A stretch of 64,000 nucleotides of DNA, from assembly GCA_964397295.1 (NCBI GenBank), contig CAYNJG010000007.1:1-64000 (forward strand), read 5' to 3'. Shown here in pieces: positions 7,357 to 15,902 of this stretch (positions within the stretch are counted from its first letter, which is position 1; the number at the start of each line of letters is the position of its first letter). The stretch is from CAYNJG01 sp964397295. Its GTDB lineage: Bacteria; Planctomycetota; Planctomycetia; Pirellulales; Pirellulaceae. The notes beneath the pieces are model-generated. The model saw only the letters and a list, made by a program, of their open reading frames with translations. It ran no database searches and had not been told where the DNA came from. A program made the position numbers and the translations under genes.

Positions 7357-9174
7357 TTAGAATTGTGACCGACCATTCGTTGCAGTACCAAGCGTCGGTG
7401 CTTGAATGCCTAGCGATGAAAACTCTTCTGCCGTGAGAACTTTGATTTCGTCGCGTGGTGCATCCAGTTCGCGATAGTAGACAGCGTGACACCGTTTGCC
7501 CGTGCCATCGAGCACGGTCTCGAAATGCACCATTGGCGAACGCTTTTCTTGGCCGGAACGACCCCAAATCTCCGCTCGATACACATCGCCACCACAAGTA
7601 ACGTGCGGCAGAATCGCTCGCATGGTTTCTAAGTCCACAAGTCCTTCTACCAACAACCAAGCTGGATGATAGCGCGTGCTCATTTCCTTGTTACCCTCGC
7701 GGGCCGAAACGATAGAACCGACGGTGTCGTCGCTTAACCCGGGCAACGCAGCCAACACCTCAACCGGCGCAAGATTGACGTTCACGCGTCCGATAAGTTT
7801 CTTCGTGGTCCTCGTCGTTACCAAATCCAACAGCTCCAACAAGTCCGCGTTGCGCAACGATACGTCGGACCCAAACGGACTTTCCACGACCTGCTCTCGC
7901 TGTTCTCCATCTTCGTCTTCCGCGTTACCGTCTTCTTCTGTTTCTTCTTGCTCTTCTTCATCGGCTGGAATTACGACCGATGCACCAATTAGGTCCAATG
8001 GACTTTGAATCGGAAATCTAGCCTCCAAGTCGAAATTAATTGTAGTCTCGGCCGAGTCCGAATTCTGTGAACTCTCCGATTCATTCGAATCGTTTTCACG
8101 TGGACCAAATTGACGGTAAAGCACAACGAAATCTGCCCATTCTTTCGATAGTGCGTTCGACAGTTTTTCGTGCAGCTCCGCTAAGTCCTTGCCGTTCAGG
8201 AATATCCGAGGGCTGCCTGTATAACTTTCATTACGCTCAGCGGCGTAAACCGTCAAATACTCAGACCATGGCAATGCTTCAGCAACCGAGAACGAACCTG
8301 ACCCTGTAGTTGCGGTTGAGGATTGCGTCGCGTAAGAAACTGCCTGCGTTGGATTCGCTTGTCCTGTACCAATCAGTCCCGTACCAGCACCGATTGCCGT
8401 CGTTGGCAACCCTGTTTGGATTCCGAACAGTCGAAGCGGCGTAACTCCTTTGACGAACAGTAGCTCGCCGATGTCGGGCGGCAGTGCGTTCCGCGGTGCA
8501 ATCGGTCGAGTAAGGGTGGAATAGAATTCTGATTCCGCGCCATTAGTACGCGGTTCATCGTCAGGGTCGATCCAGTCGAGCAACGCTTCTGCTGTCGCTT
8601 CGTCCATGCCAGGCAACGACATTAGCGAAGCGACACCAGCGCCGGGTTCCGCCAGCTCGAATCGCATCACTTTCAATAGATGCAGTTTCTGAGACTCATT
8701 GATTGCGCCATAGCGCGTCGGTGGATACAACGTCGCATCGCCCGTGACGTTTGCAGCTCCGTTGACATTCTGTGGAGTGGAGTTCGACTGCAACGAGTTC
8801 GTTGTCGAAGTACTAACCAGCGGCTCACGTTGTAGACCATATGCCACAAGACCAAACGGAGGAGTCTGAATCAGCTGCGAAGTTGAACTTGTTTGCAAGC
8901 CACCTTCTAGTGCCTCGATGTTGCCCGCAAACAGCGCAGGGTTGTCTTCCAAACCACCCAACGCTTCTCGTTCAGATCGCGACTTTTTCAACATCAACGC
9001 AAACAAATCTCGCGCCGACTGGGCCGATTGCTGAGCTTGCAAACGATCGCCGTTGATGGCCGCTGTCATGTGCTCCACTTCCATCGTGAGCATGTATTTG
9101 TAAGCCGCTAAGCTCAACAACATGACGATGACAACCACGATTAGTAGCACTGTACCGGAACGACGCGATTGCAT
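7357..9174 (-). CDS. gspK: GspK-like minor pseudopilin (helix-hairpin-helix domains)
   Basis: The 605-residue protein starts with a short basic leader and a pseudopilin helix (RRSG then TVLLIVVVIVML). It lacks the Glu at mature position 5, as is usual for GspK. Later come two helix-hairpin-helix-like segments: LMSLPGMDEATAEALLDWIDPDDEP, characteristic of GspK, and VLAALPGLSDDTVGSIVSAR. GspK caps the pseudopilus tip with GspI and GspJ. The protein is about twice the usual length because of low-complexity inserts. One is Ser/Thr/Asn-rich, around residues 105-150. Another is an acidic Glu/Asp run around residues 405-425. Its ATG overlaps the gspJ stop by one base. Confidence 0.87.
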   Translation of the reverse strand: MQSRRSGTVLLIVVVIVMLLSLAAYKYMLTMEVEHMTAAINGDRLQAQQSAQSARDLFALMLKKSRSEREALGGLEDNPALFAGNIEALEGGLQTSSTSQLIQTPPFGLVAYGLQREPLVSTSTTNSLQSNSTPQNVNGAANVTGDATLYPPTRYGAINESQKLHLLKVMRFELAEPGAGVASLMSLPGMDEATAEALLDWIDPDDEPRTNGAESEFYSTLTRPIAPRNALPPDIGELLFVKGVTPLRLFGIQTGLPTTAIGAGTGLIGTGQANPTQAVSYATQSSTATTGSGSFSVAEALPWSEYLTVYAAERNESYTGSPRIFLNGKDLAELHEKLSNALSKEWADFVVLYRQFGPRENDSNESESSQNSDSAETTINFDLEARFPIQSPLDLIGASVVIPADEEEQEETEEDGNAEDEDGEQREQVVESPFGSDVSLRNADLLELLDLVTTRTTKKLIGRVNVNLAPVEVLAALPGLSDDTVGSIVSAREGNKEMSTRYHPAWLLVEGLVDLETMRAILPHVTCGGDVYRAEIWGRSGQEKRSPMVHFETVLDGTGKRCHAVYYRELDAPRDEIKVLTAEEFSSLGIQAPTLGTATNGRSQF

Positions 9175-10598
9175 TATCGACTCTCCTCAAGAGAAAACGA
9201 TAGCTCCTCGGTCGACTCGCTACCTTCCATCCCTTCGCGTTCTTGCTCTTTCATTGCTCCCTGCGGTACGCCAATTACAAATCGATATTCCGTAACGATA
9301 GCCGTCGGATCTTCAAGGTTCAGCAGAGCAAGCGGATCATCCAGTTCATCGGTCAACTCGTCTGGCGGCGGGAGAACTTCGGCTAGTGTCGCACCGGCGA
9401 GCATCGCGGTGTGAGCAGTCTCGAACTCTTTCGCGCGCACCGCGGGGGCATTCGCGTCCAAATCAAAAGCAATTTCAATCGCACGAGGCAGCGACTTAGT
9501 GTCGGTCCACTCCAACTGCCATGACTCGCCATCAAAGTATCGAAATTGCAGTTTTGTTACTTCTGGAATGTGATCACGTTTGTGTCGCAACTCTGGCGGA
9601 GGCATCCAAGTTGGCAGCAAAGCTTGGCCGCTGAGTTCCCCTGATCGCTGCGATGTTTGCGATGGCTCTTGAAAGCTTGTTATGTCGGGACGGTTCGGTC
9701 GTAACTCCCAAGCGAATTTTCCGTCGGTCAATAATCCGGCCGCATCCGCTTGCTCTCGCACTGCATTGCGGCGTTGGTCTCGTGTGATACTCAGCCACGA
9801 TTTACTTTCTCGAATCAAACCCACGTTATCGTTGGGATTCAAACGCGTCGCGACAGGTGGAGGTACAACGGGCAGGCGAGGGTCACGAAAAGGATCGGGC
9901 TTGGGCGGCGCAAACTTTGATGGATTCAAAACCGGATCGCTGGTTAGCAACGAGTTCAGACCACGGACATCTCGCCATTCATAGACCACCCATTGATGCG
10001 TGCCGTATCGCGTTTCCGCTCCGAGCAGCGCATTACCGGTAGGCACGTCGACCGTATAGGGCATACGCGTAATGAGTTCGAGCTTGGTTGCAGAGCCACG
10101 AATAAAAGTTTGTTCTAGCAAACTCGCATTAAATTCCGGGGCAGTTTTCAAGGCGAGTGAATCAAGTCCAGAAGGTTCTCCAACATCAATTTGTACGGAG
10201 GGCGCAATGAAACTCTGGTCTCCCGAAGTTACGTCTTCAGAATCACTTTCGGTCCCATCTTCTTCCGTTGGAATGTCGTCATTCGAATTGCCGTCGGGGC
10301 TTCTTGACCCTGAACCCTCGTTTGGTGCTTCGTCACTATTCGATTCGGTCGCCTGAGTAGAATTCGTTTCTGGCGGAACGACTGGCGGCATCTCTGCCAG
10401 CAACGCAAAATGTTCGACGTCCGATCGCAACTGTTTCGAAACAGATCGAATAAGTTGCAACTCGACGGCAGTACGTGAACTGCGTTCCTCCAAACGCGTG
10501 TACGTATGAAACAACGACCACAAAACGATCATCAATGTCGACAACAACGCCGAAGCGATCAGGATCTCTAGCAACGTAAAAGCTTTTCGTGCACGCAC
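9174..10598 (-). CDS. gspJ: GspJ-like minor pseudopilin, extended
   Basis: The 474-residue protein has a six-residue leader and a prepilin cleavage site (MRARKA before FTLLEILIASALL) with the conserved Glu at mature position 5. It was assigned to GspJ from its size and its position between gspI and gspK. The start is GTG, directly abutting the gspI stop, with a GGAGG at 10606-10610 inside gspI as its ribosome-binding site. The body carries an acidic Ser/Asp/Glu-rich insert (about residues 75-125) and a Pro-rich stretch near residues 220-245. The family is normally about 200 residues, so these inserts roughly double it. Confidence 0.83.
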   Translation of the reverse strand: MRARKAFTLLEILIASALLSTLMIVLWSLFHTYTRLEERSSRTAVELQLIRSVSKQLRSDVEHFALLAEMPPVVPPETNSTQATESNSDEAPNEGSGSRSPDGNSNDDIPTEEDGTESDSEDVTSGDQSFIAPSVQIDVGEPSGLDSLALKTAPEFNASLLEQTFIRGSATKLELITRMPYTVDVPTGNALLGAETRYGTHQWVVYEWRDVRGLNSLLTSDPVLNPSKFAPPKPDPFRDPRLPVVPPPVATRLNPNDNVGLIRESKSWLSITRDQRRNAVREQADAAGLLTDGKFAWELRPNRPDITSFQEPSQTSQRSGELSGQALLPTWMPPPELRHKRDHIPEVTKLQFRYFDGESWQLEWTDTKSLPRAIEIAFDLDANAPAVRAKEFETAHTAMLAGATLAEVLPPPDELTDELDDPLALLNLEDPTAIVTEYRFVIGVPQGAMKEQEREGMEGSESTEELSFSLEESR

Positions 10599-11099
10599 CT
10601 AGAAGCCTCCACCGCTCGAGGACGATGCACCGCCGAGTTCTGCAAGGCTTGTTACGTCACCTTCGAATGGCAGCCATCGCACTAATTGGAAGGTTGGCTT
10701 CTCGGGAACGTTGGACGCAACCGCCGTTGCCGTCGAACCTCCTTCGCTGACGTTCGTCGCCAAATCAAGATCTGCGCCAGTTTCCGTTCCAGGAATGTGT
10801 GTCACACTGACGGTGAGCTGAACGAACCCTTCCAATTGCGTCGGCTTCAAAGAAACGGAGTAGACCCACCCCGGGTACTGACGAATCACTTCCGCTTGAA
10901 TGGGCAGCAAGTCAGACGGACTCGCAAGTAGTTCTTCGAGTTTCGACTGGCAAAGCATTTGAGCAATCGACCGCTCGTCGGCTCGCTGCGTATGTCGGTC
11001 ACCCATGGAAAAAACGCTCATCAACATCAGGCCACTGGCAGCCAATATTGCCGTCGCAATGATGACTTCAAGCAAGGAAAAACCGTGTCTCCGCCTCAT
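10599..11099 (-). CDS. gspI: GspI-like minor pseudopilin
   Basis: This 166-residue protein has a prepilin leader ending in Gly and the mature start FSLLEVIIATAIL with Glu5. It is followed by the hydrophobic helix and a segment (AQMLCQSKLEELLA) typical of GspI/PilV-type minor pseudopilins. A short beta domain follows, and the tail is Gly/Ser-rich (GGASSSSGGGF). It overlaps gspH upstream by four bases (ATGA) and abuts gspJ downstream, so the minor pseudopilins are almost certainly translated together. The pseudopilus-tip role comes from family knowledge. Confidence 0.86.
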   Translation of the reverse strand: MRRRHGFSLLEVIIATAILAASGLMLMSVFSMGDRHTQRADERSIAQMLCQSKLEELLASPSDLLPIQAEVIRQYPGWVYSVSLKPTQLEGFVQLTVSVTHIPGTETGADLDLATNVSEGGSTATAVASNVPEKPTFQLVRWLPFEGDVTSLAELGGASSSSGGGF

Positions 11100-12028
11100 C
11101 GCTGACTCCTCGCTGAAGGAGTCACCAGGTCTGGCAATTCAGGCGTGGCGGCATCGTTGATTTTGTAATTTGGATCGGAGCTTGGGTCTGGCTCCAACAA
11201 TGCATCTTCCGGAAGCAGCCCAGGTTGAACCGGTGGCTTACGTTCCAGTTTGTCGATCGTAACACCACCGGTGAAGCCACGAATACGCAAGCGGATTTTA
11301 TTCTCTGTCGCTTGTTCTTTGAGACGAATCTCTGATTCGGTCGCGCGCCCATCGGGTTGAAAGATGACGGCGAATTTCCAATTGTCGCTGGTCGCGAGAG
11401 TCAACGCTGGCACTGCCTGCCCAGCGGGCACCAGTTGCAAAGTAGGGGTCGCTGGGAGCGTCGTTACGTTGGGAGTGGTCGCGCCAAAAGGTGGCAGCGT
11501 CTGTGCCTGATTCGGATCCACCCGAACCGTGTTTACGTCACTAACTTGATGTGCAAAGCCGTCGTCAAATACCATACCGGCGGGCAGTTCGTGTCGGCGG
11601 ATTCGCACTGGCTGAATCAATGTGCCCGGAGTAGTTCCAAGCGTCGTTGTGCCGGTTGCAGTCGGGCTAGGGTTCTCGACAGAGTTCACGAATTCCGCGA
11701 ACGGATCTTCACCGCCCAGTGTCTTCGATATCGAATCGCTGAACATCTCTTCGCGTATTTCAGAGACAGGACCTATCTCGTACTTTGCACTTCCGCGTTG
11801 GACGCGAATGACCCAAGCTTCACCTGAGGTAACAGCAAGGTCACGGGCTTCGGCTAGATCGGCCTTTAGTTGAAGCGCAGCTTCACGAGGTGCGATGAGC
11901 TGCATGCGTTTGGATATGCGAGGCCAAGAAACCGCCATGATCGAAACGAGAATGGCAAGCACGATCATCAACTCAAGCAAACTGTAGCCGTGCTTGAGTT
12001 GACGTATCGTTTTTCTGACTGGTGCCAC
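11096..12028 (-). CDS. gspH: GspH-like minor pseudopilin
   Basis: The 310-residue protein has a 14-residue basic leader ending KHG and the mature start YSLLELMIVLAIL with Glu5. The next region (KADLAEARDLAVTSGEAWVIR) is the typical GspH/FimT second segment. It is longer than usual GspH (about 170-200 residues) because of a Thr/Pro-rich middle (ATGTTTLGTTPGTL) and a C-terminal tail. The start codon is GTG. It sits five bases after gspG and overlaps gspI by four bases. GspH joins the major GspG filament to the tip complex in known systems. Confidence 0.84.
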   Translation of the reverse strand: MAPVRKTIRQLKHGYSLLELMIVLAILVSIMAVSWPRISKRMQLIAPREAALQLKADLAEARDLAVTSGEAWVIRVQRGSAKYEIGPVSEIREEMFSDSISKTLGGEDPFAEFVNSVENPSPTATGTTTLGTTPGTLIQPVRIRRHELPAGMVFDDGFAHQVSDVNTVRVDPNQAQTLPPFGATTPNVTTLPATPTLQLVPAGQAVPALTLATSDNWKFAVIFQPDGRATESEIRLKEQATENKIRLRIRGFTGGVTIDKLERKPPVQPGLLPEDALLEPDPSSDPNYKINDAATPELPDLVTPSARSQR

Positions 12029-12033
12029 GCGAC

Positions 12034-12537
12034 TTAGCCTGAAACGTTGTCTAACGCGCTAACGCCTGTCCCTGGGCTTGAACTTCCTGATCCAGATTCG
12101 GACTCGCGCCAGTTGATAATGTCGTCATCGGTATTTGCTTGACCATCGGGACCATTCGATCGAATCCGAGGAAAATCCCGCGCACCATCTTGGGCGCCGA
12201 GGTATTCGTACGAATAGGCATTTCCCCAAGGGTCGGCAGGGATTTCCTGGTCATCCAAGTAGCCATCCGACCAATTGCGAGCTTTGTTCTCATCAGCGGG
12301 TGCTTTGATGAGCGACATCAGCCCTTCGTCGGTTGACGGGAACGACTTGATGTCAGCGTAGTACATTTTCAACGCCGTATCAAAGTTTCCGATTTGCGCC
12401 TTGGTCAAACGAATGTCTGCTTTCTTCTGCGAGCCCAACAGTCGAGGGCCAGCGATAGCGAAGAGCATTACAAGGATGATCAACACGATCATCAATTCCA
12501 GGAGCGTCAAACCCGCGCGTTTACGGTGGGTCCTCAT
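12034..12537 (-). CDS. gspG: GspG, major pseudopilin of type II secretion
   Basis: The 167-residue protein has a nine-residue leader ending in Gly, then LTLLELMIVLIIL with Glu5. Next comes the GspG-specific region: FDTALKMYYADIKSFPSTDEGL and the calcium-site region DPWGNAYSYEY followed by RSNGPDGQANTDDDI. GspG polymerises into the periplasmic pseudopilus that pushes substrates through the secretin. It is the shortest pseudopilin gene here and closest to the family consensus. The 97 bases before it, toward gspF, are the first sizeable gap in the pseudopilin operon and could contain an extra promoter. Confidence 0.95.
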   Translation of the reverse strand: MRTHRKRAGLTLLELMIVLIILVMLFAIAGPRLLGSQKKADIRLTKAQIGNFDTALKMYYADIKSFPSTDEGLMSLIKAPADENKARNWSDGYLDDQEIPADPWGNAYSYEYLGAQDGARDFPRIRSNGPDGQANTDDDIINWRESESGSGSSSPGTGVSALDNVSG

Positions 12538-12634
12538 CGTCTTCTATCCTTAAAAAAATCTTCGGTGGGAGTTGGGGTGGGAGTCACAAAGCTTCCAAGC
12601 CTTGCGAGTACATAGTGTTTGCGATTCGTCAGTC

Positions 12635-13858
12635 CTAGTCAATCGCGGAGTTAATATCGAATACGGGCAAAAGCACGCCAATAATTATCAATGCGACAAT
12701 CGCACCAATAGCCAACAACATGAGCGGTTCGATGAGCCGAACAAGCATATCTAGCCGTCGTTCTGTTTTTTGATCCATTCGGTCAGAAATCTTTATCAAA
12801 ACTTCGTCCAACGAATTGGACTCTTCGGCCACGCGAATCATAGCCATGACTTGTGGCGGGATCAGGCCACTTTCAGCGAGGGGCTGCGAAAGCAGATTTC
12901 CGGCCGAGATGTTTTCGGCGGATCCCTTCACGGCTTCCTCAAGCAATACATTTCCAGCCGAGGAACTACTAATGTCGAGCGAACGAAGAATAGGAACTCC
13001 ATTTTTCAAAAGAGTTCCGAGTACGCGGCAAAACCGAGATACCGACGTGTCATGAAAAATGGGACCAACCAACGGGGCTTTGAGTTTCCACTCGTCAATA
13101 AACCTGCGACCTTTTTCCGAGGCAATTAGTTTTCTTATGCCAACAACCATAGCCACCACTCCGGCAGCGACAAAAACACCGTAACGCACCAAGGCATGAC
13201 TGAAGAACAACAACACGATAGTAATCGTCGGCAAGCCAACGCCACTGCGTTCAAGACGCTCGAAGAACGGTTCGAACATCGGAACAATCACCGTGACCAA
13301 AATCACGGTCACGATACAACCGACAACCGCCAGAATTGCGGGGTACGCCATCGCACCGACTACCTTACCACGGACTTCATCCTGTCGGCGTAGGAAAGAA
13401 GAAACTCGCTCCAACGCGTCTTCCAAGAACGCACCTTCTAGTCCAGCACGTACCATGCTGACCGTTAGGTTCGAAAACACAGTTGGATGAGCCGCCATCG
13501 CGTCATCAAGATTGGTACCCTCTGCCACGGCATCACGGACTTCGCCCAGGATCTCACCCATTTTTTTGTCGGTGGATTGTTCTGAGAGAATCGTCAGAGA
13601 CTCCAACAACGCGACACCGTTGCCCAACAAATCACTCATGCCGGTTAACGCATCCGCAATGGTTTCGGTCTTCACTCCCGCCCCGAAAGAGAACGCCAAT
13701 CCAAACCCTGGCTTATTCGTGTTTTTGTCGACTACCTCAAGCGGAAACAGAGAACGTTGCGTTAACTGCGTGAGTGCCTCGCGGTGAGTGTCCGCCGTGA
13801 GAACACCCTCGGCTAAGGCGCCGGTGGTGGTTTTCGCTCGGTAGGAAAAATCGGGCAT
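12635..13858 (-). CDS. gspF: GspF, inner-membrane platform protein
   Basis: The 407-residue protein has the standard two T2SSF domains. The N-terminal cytoplasmic segment MPDFSYRAKTTTGALAEG is typical. The first domain contains EALTQLTQRSLFPLEV and the GNGVALLESL motif. Membrane helices lie at about residues 165-195, 215-245 and 375-402. The second domain repeats the pattern (LGTLLKNGVPILRSLDI, then SGLIPPQVMAMI). GspF is the polytopic rotor and platform for pseudopilus assembly. It lies between gspE and gspG, as in classical operons. Confidence 0.95.
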   Translation of the reverse strand: MPDFSYRAKTTTGALAEGVLTADTHREALTQLTQRSLFPLEVVDKNTNKPGFGLAFSFGAGVKTETIADALTGMSDLLGNGVALLESLTILSEQSTDKKMGEILGEVRDAVAEGTNLDDAMAAHPTVFSNLTVSMVRAGLEGAFLEDALERVSSFLRRQDEVRGKVVGAMAYPAILAVVGCIVTVILVTVIVPMFEPFFERLERSGVGLPTITIVLLFFSHALVRYGVFVAAGVVAMVVGIRKLIASEKGRRFIDEWKLKAPLVGPIFHDTSVSRFCRVLGTLLKNGVPILRSLDISSSSAGNVLLEEAVKGSAENISAGNLLSQPLAESGLIPPQVMAMIRVAEESNSLDEVLIKISDRMDQKTERRLDMLVRLIEPLMLLAIGAIVALIIIGVLLPVFDINSAID

Positions 13859-14027
13859 AGGAAAGCGGAGTGAGTTTTTGCTACTTCGCGTGGTTAGTGG
13901 CGGATGATTTGATACTTAGGATTCGGACACTAATCCGTGTGAGCCAAGTGTCTGGATGACCCTTTTTCCATTTTCGGCAATGGGGGATATTGCGTCGAGG
14001 ATTTTGCAGGGCCGTGTTTTCTTCAGC

Positions 14028-15716
14028 TCACTCCTTCGTAACACGCAGGACCTCGTCAATCGTGGTCACTCCATCAACAACTTTTTGCCATCCATCGTCA
14101 CGCAGAGTTCTCATTCCCGACGCAACCGCGGCTTGCTTGATTCTGTTCGAAGCAATGCGCTCCGTCGCAAGTTTCCGAACTTCGTCATTGCTAACCAATA
14201 GCTCGTACACGCCAATACGTCCTCGGTAACCGTTGTTGCGACAACTCGGACAACCGACCGGACGATAGATCGTTTTCCCAAGATCTTTCATTCGTTCCCA
14301 AGGAAAGTCTGTTGGAATGTCTGCCCGGTTAGGTTCCACCGGTTCACAGCAATCCGGGCACAGCCGTCGTACTAGTCGTTGGGCCATCACACCTTCGACC
14401 GTGCTACTGACCAAGAAAGGTTCAACACCCATGTCGCACAGACGGACAAACGCGCTAGATGAATCGTTTGTATGCAGGGTGCTAAAGACAAGGTGCCCGG
14501 TGAGAGAAGCTTGCGTCGCGTTTTCGGCGGTTTCCAAATCGCGAATCTCACCCACCAACACAACGTCCGGATCGTGACGCAAAATGCTTCGCAAACTTGT
14601 GGCGAAGGTGAGGCCAACTTTCGAGTGAACCTGAATTTGGTTGATCCCTTCAAGTTGATACTCGATCGGATCTTCCGTTGTGATGATCTTCGTTTCTTCG
14701 CTGCGTATTTCGCTGAGCGCACTGTAGAGCGTTGTCGTTTTTCCAGAACCAGTCGGTCCGGTAACCAACACAATACCGTGTGGCAATCGAATTAGGTTCT
14801 GGAAATTCAAGTAGACGTCTTCTGGCATTCCGATGCCACGCAGCGAGAAACTCAAATTGTCTTTATCTAAAACACGCATCACGATGCCTTCACCGTGCAG
14901 CATGGGTATCACGGAGACACGAATATCAACTTCACGTCCTCGCGCACGCAGTTTGATGCGGCCATCTTGCGGCACTCGTTTTTCTGCTATGTTCAAGTTC
15001 GCCATGATCTTGAGACGGCTTACGATCGCTGCGCGGAATTGATTCATCTCCGCGGCAATCGGCTGCTTGTTGAGAACGCCGTCGATACGGTAACGCAACT
15101 TGAGCCCGTATTCCTGCGATTCAATGTGGATATCACTCGCCCGAGCTTCGATCGCTTCCATCAGAATCTCATTCACCAGCCGCACGACGGATGCTTGCTG
15201 TGCCTGCTCAACGTCCTCCAGATCTTGCTGATCTAGTTGCTGAACTTCACCGTGCGTTTCTTTCTGCAATGCGATCAAGCCGTCGATCGTTTCCGCACCA
15301 ACGCCTAGATAGGACTTAATCAGTTCGCGAAGTTGATCGGCTTCGGCCAAAACGGGTTTGACGACGGAACGCGTTGCGGTGCCGATCGTATCGATCGCTT
15401 GAAAGTCAAACGGATTGCTGGTGGCGATAGTGAGACCTTCATCATCCCGTTGTATCGGGAAGATCTCGAACCGATGAATTAGTCGAAGTGGGAAATCGTC
15501 GAGCAGCTTGACGTCCACGTCCACGTTTTCAAGATCCGCGAACGGCATCCCCATGGATTGGGCGACCGATTCGAGCAAACTTCGTGATGAAACAAAGTCT
15601 AACTCTTTGGCAAGCGACTGAAGTTCGGAGCCCGTTTCAATTGCTTTAGCAAGTCGTTGTAGGTCGCGACGATCCAACGCCGGACTACTATCGGTAGTCG
15701 AAGATGGTGGGTTCAT
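14028..15716 (-). CDS. gspE: GspE, type II secretion ATPase
   Basis: From the ATG at 15716 the protein has 562 residues. An in-frame ATG at 15776 would add 20 residues that look non-conserved, so I treat them as leader. An N-terminal GspE_N domain is followed by the ATPase core: Walker A GPTGSGKTT near residue 320, the Asp box ITTEDPIEY, Walker B DVVLVGEIRD and the His box HLVFSTLHTNDS. A zinc-binding tetracysteine element follows (CPDC near residue 451 and CPSC near residue 488), as in GspE/PilB. It powers pseudopilus assembly in the cytoplasm. The ATPase precedes gspF by 169 bases. Confidence 0.96.
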   Translation of the reverse strand: MNPPSSTTDSSPALDRRDLQRLAKAIETGSELQSLAKELDFVSSRSLLESVAQSMGMPFADLENVDVDVKLLDDFPLRLIHRFEIFPIQRDDEGLTIATSNPFDFQAIDTIGTATRSVVKPVLAEADQLRELIKSYLGVGAETIDGLIALQKETHGEVQQLDQQDLEDVEQAQQASVVRLVNEILMEAIEARASDIHIESQEYGLKLRYRIDGVLNKQPIAAEMNQFRAAIVSRLKIMANLNIAEKRVPQDGRIKLRARGREVDIRVSVIPMLHGEGIVMRVLDKDNLSFSLRGIGMPEDVYLNFQNLIRLPHGIVLVTGPTGSGKTTTLYSALSEIRSEETKIITTEDPIEYQLEGINQIQVHSKVGLTFATSLRSILRHDPDVVLVGEIRDLETAENATQASLTGHLVFSTLHTNDSSSAFVRLCDMGVEPFLVSSTVEGVMAQRLVRRLCPDCCEPVEPNRADIPTDFPWERMKDLGKTIYRPVGCPSCRNNGYRGRIGVYELLVSNDEVRKLATERIASNRIKQAAVASGMRTLRDDGWQKVVDGVTTIDEVLRVTKE

Positions 15717-15902
15717 AAGGTGGTAGGTTCGACCCAGATAAGTAGGCCGACAGGATTTAGGTAGGAAATTCGGCATCCATCACCGAAAGGTCACTTTATT
15801 GCTTGAGCGAACCGTAAGCAAGGCAAACGCTTCACAAGGCTGTTTTTATCCGGAATTTATCGTCTTCTGTACGATTATTACCCGACAGTTCACACTTGAG
15901 AA

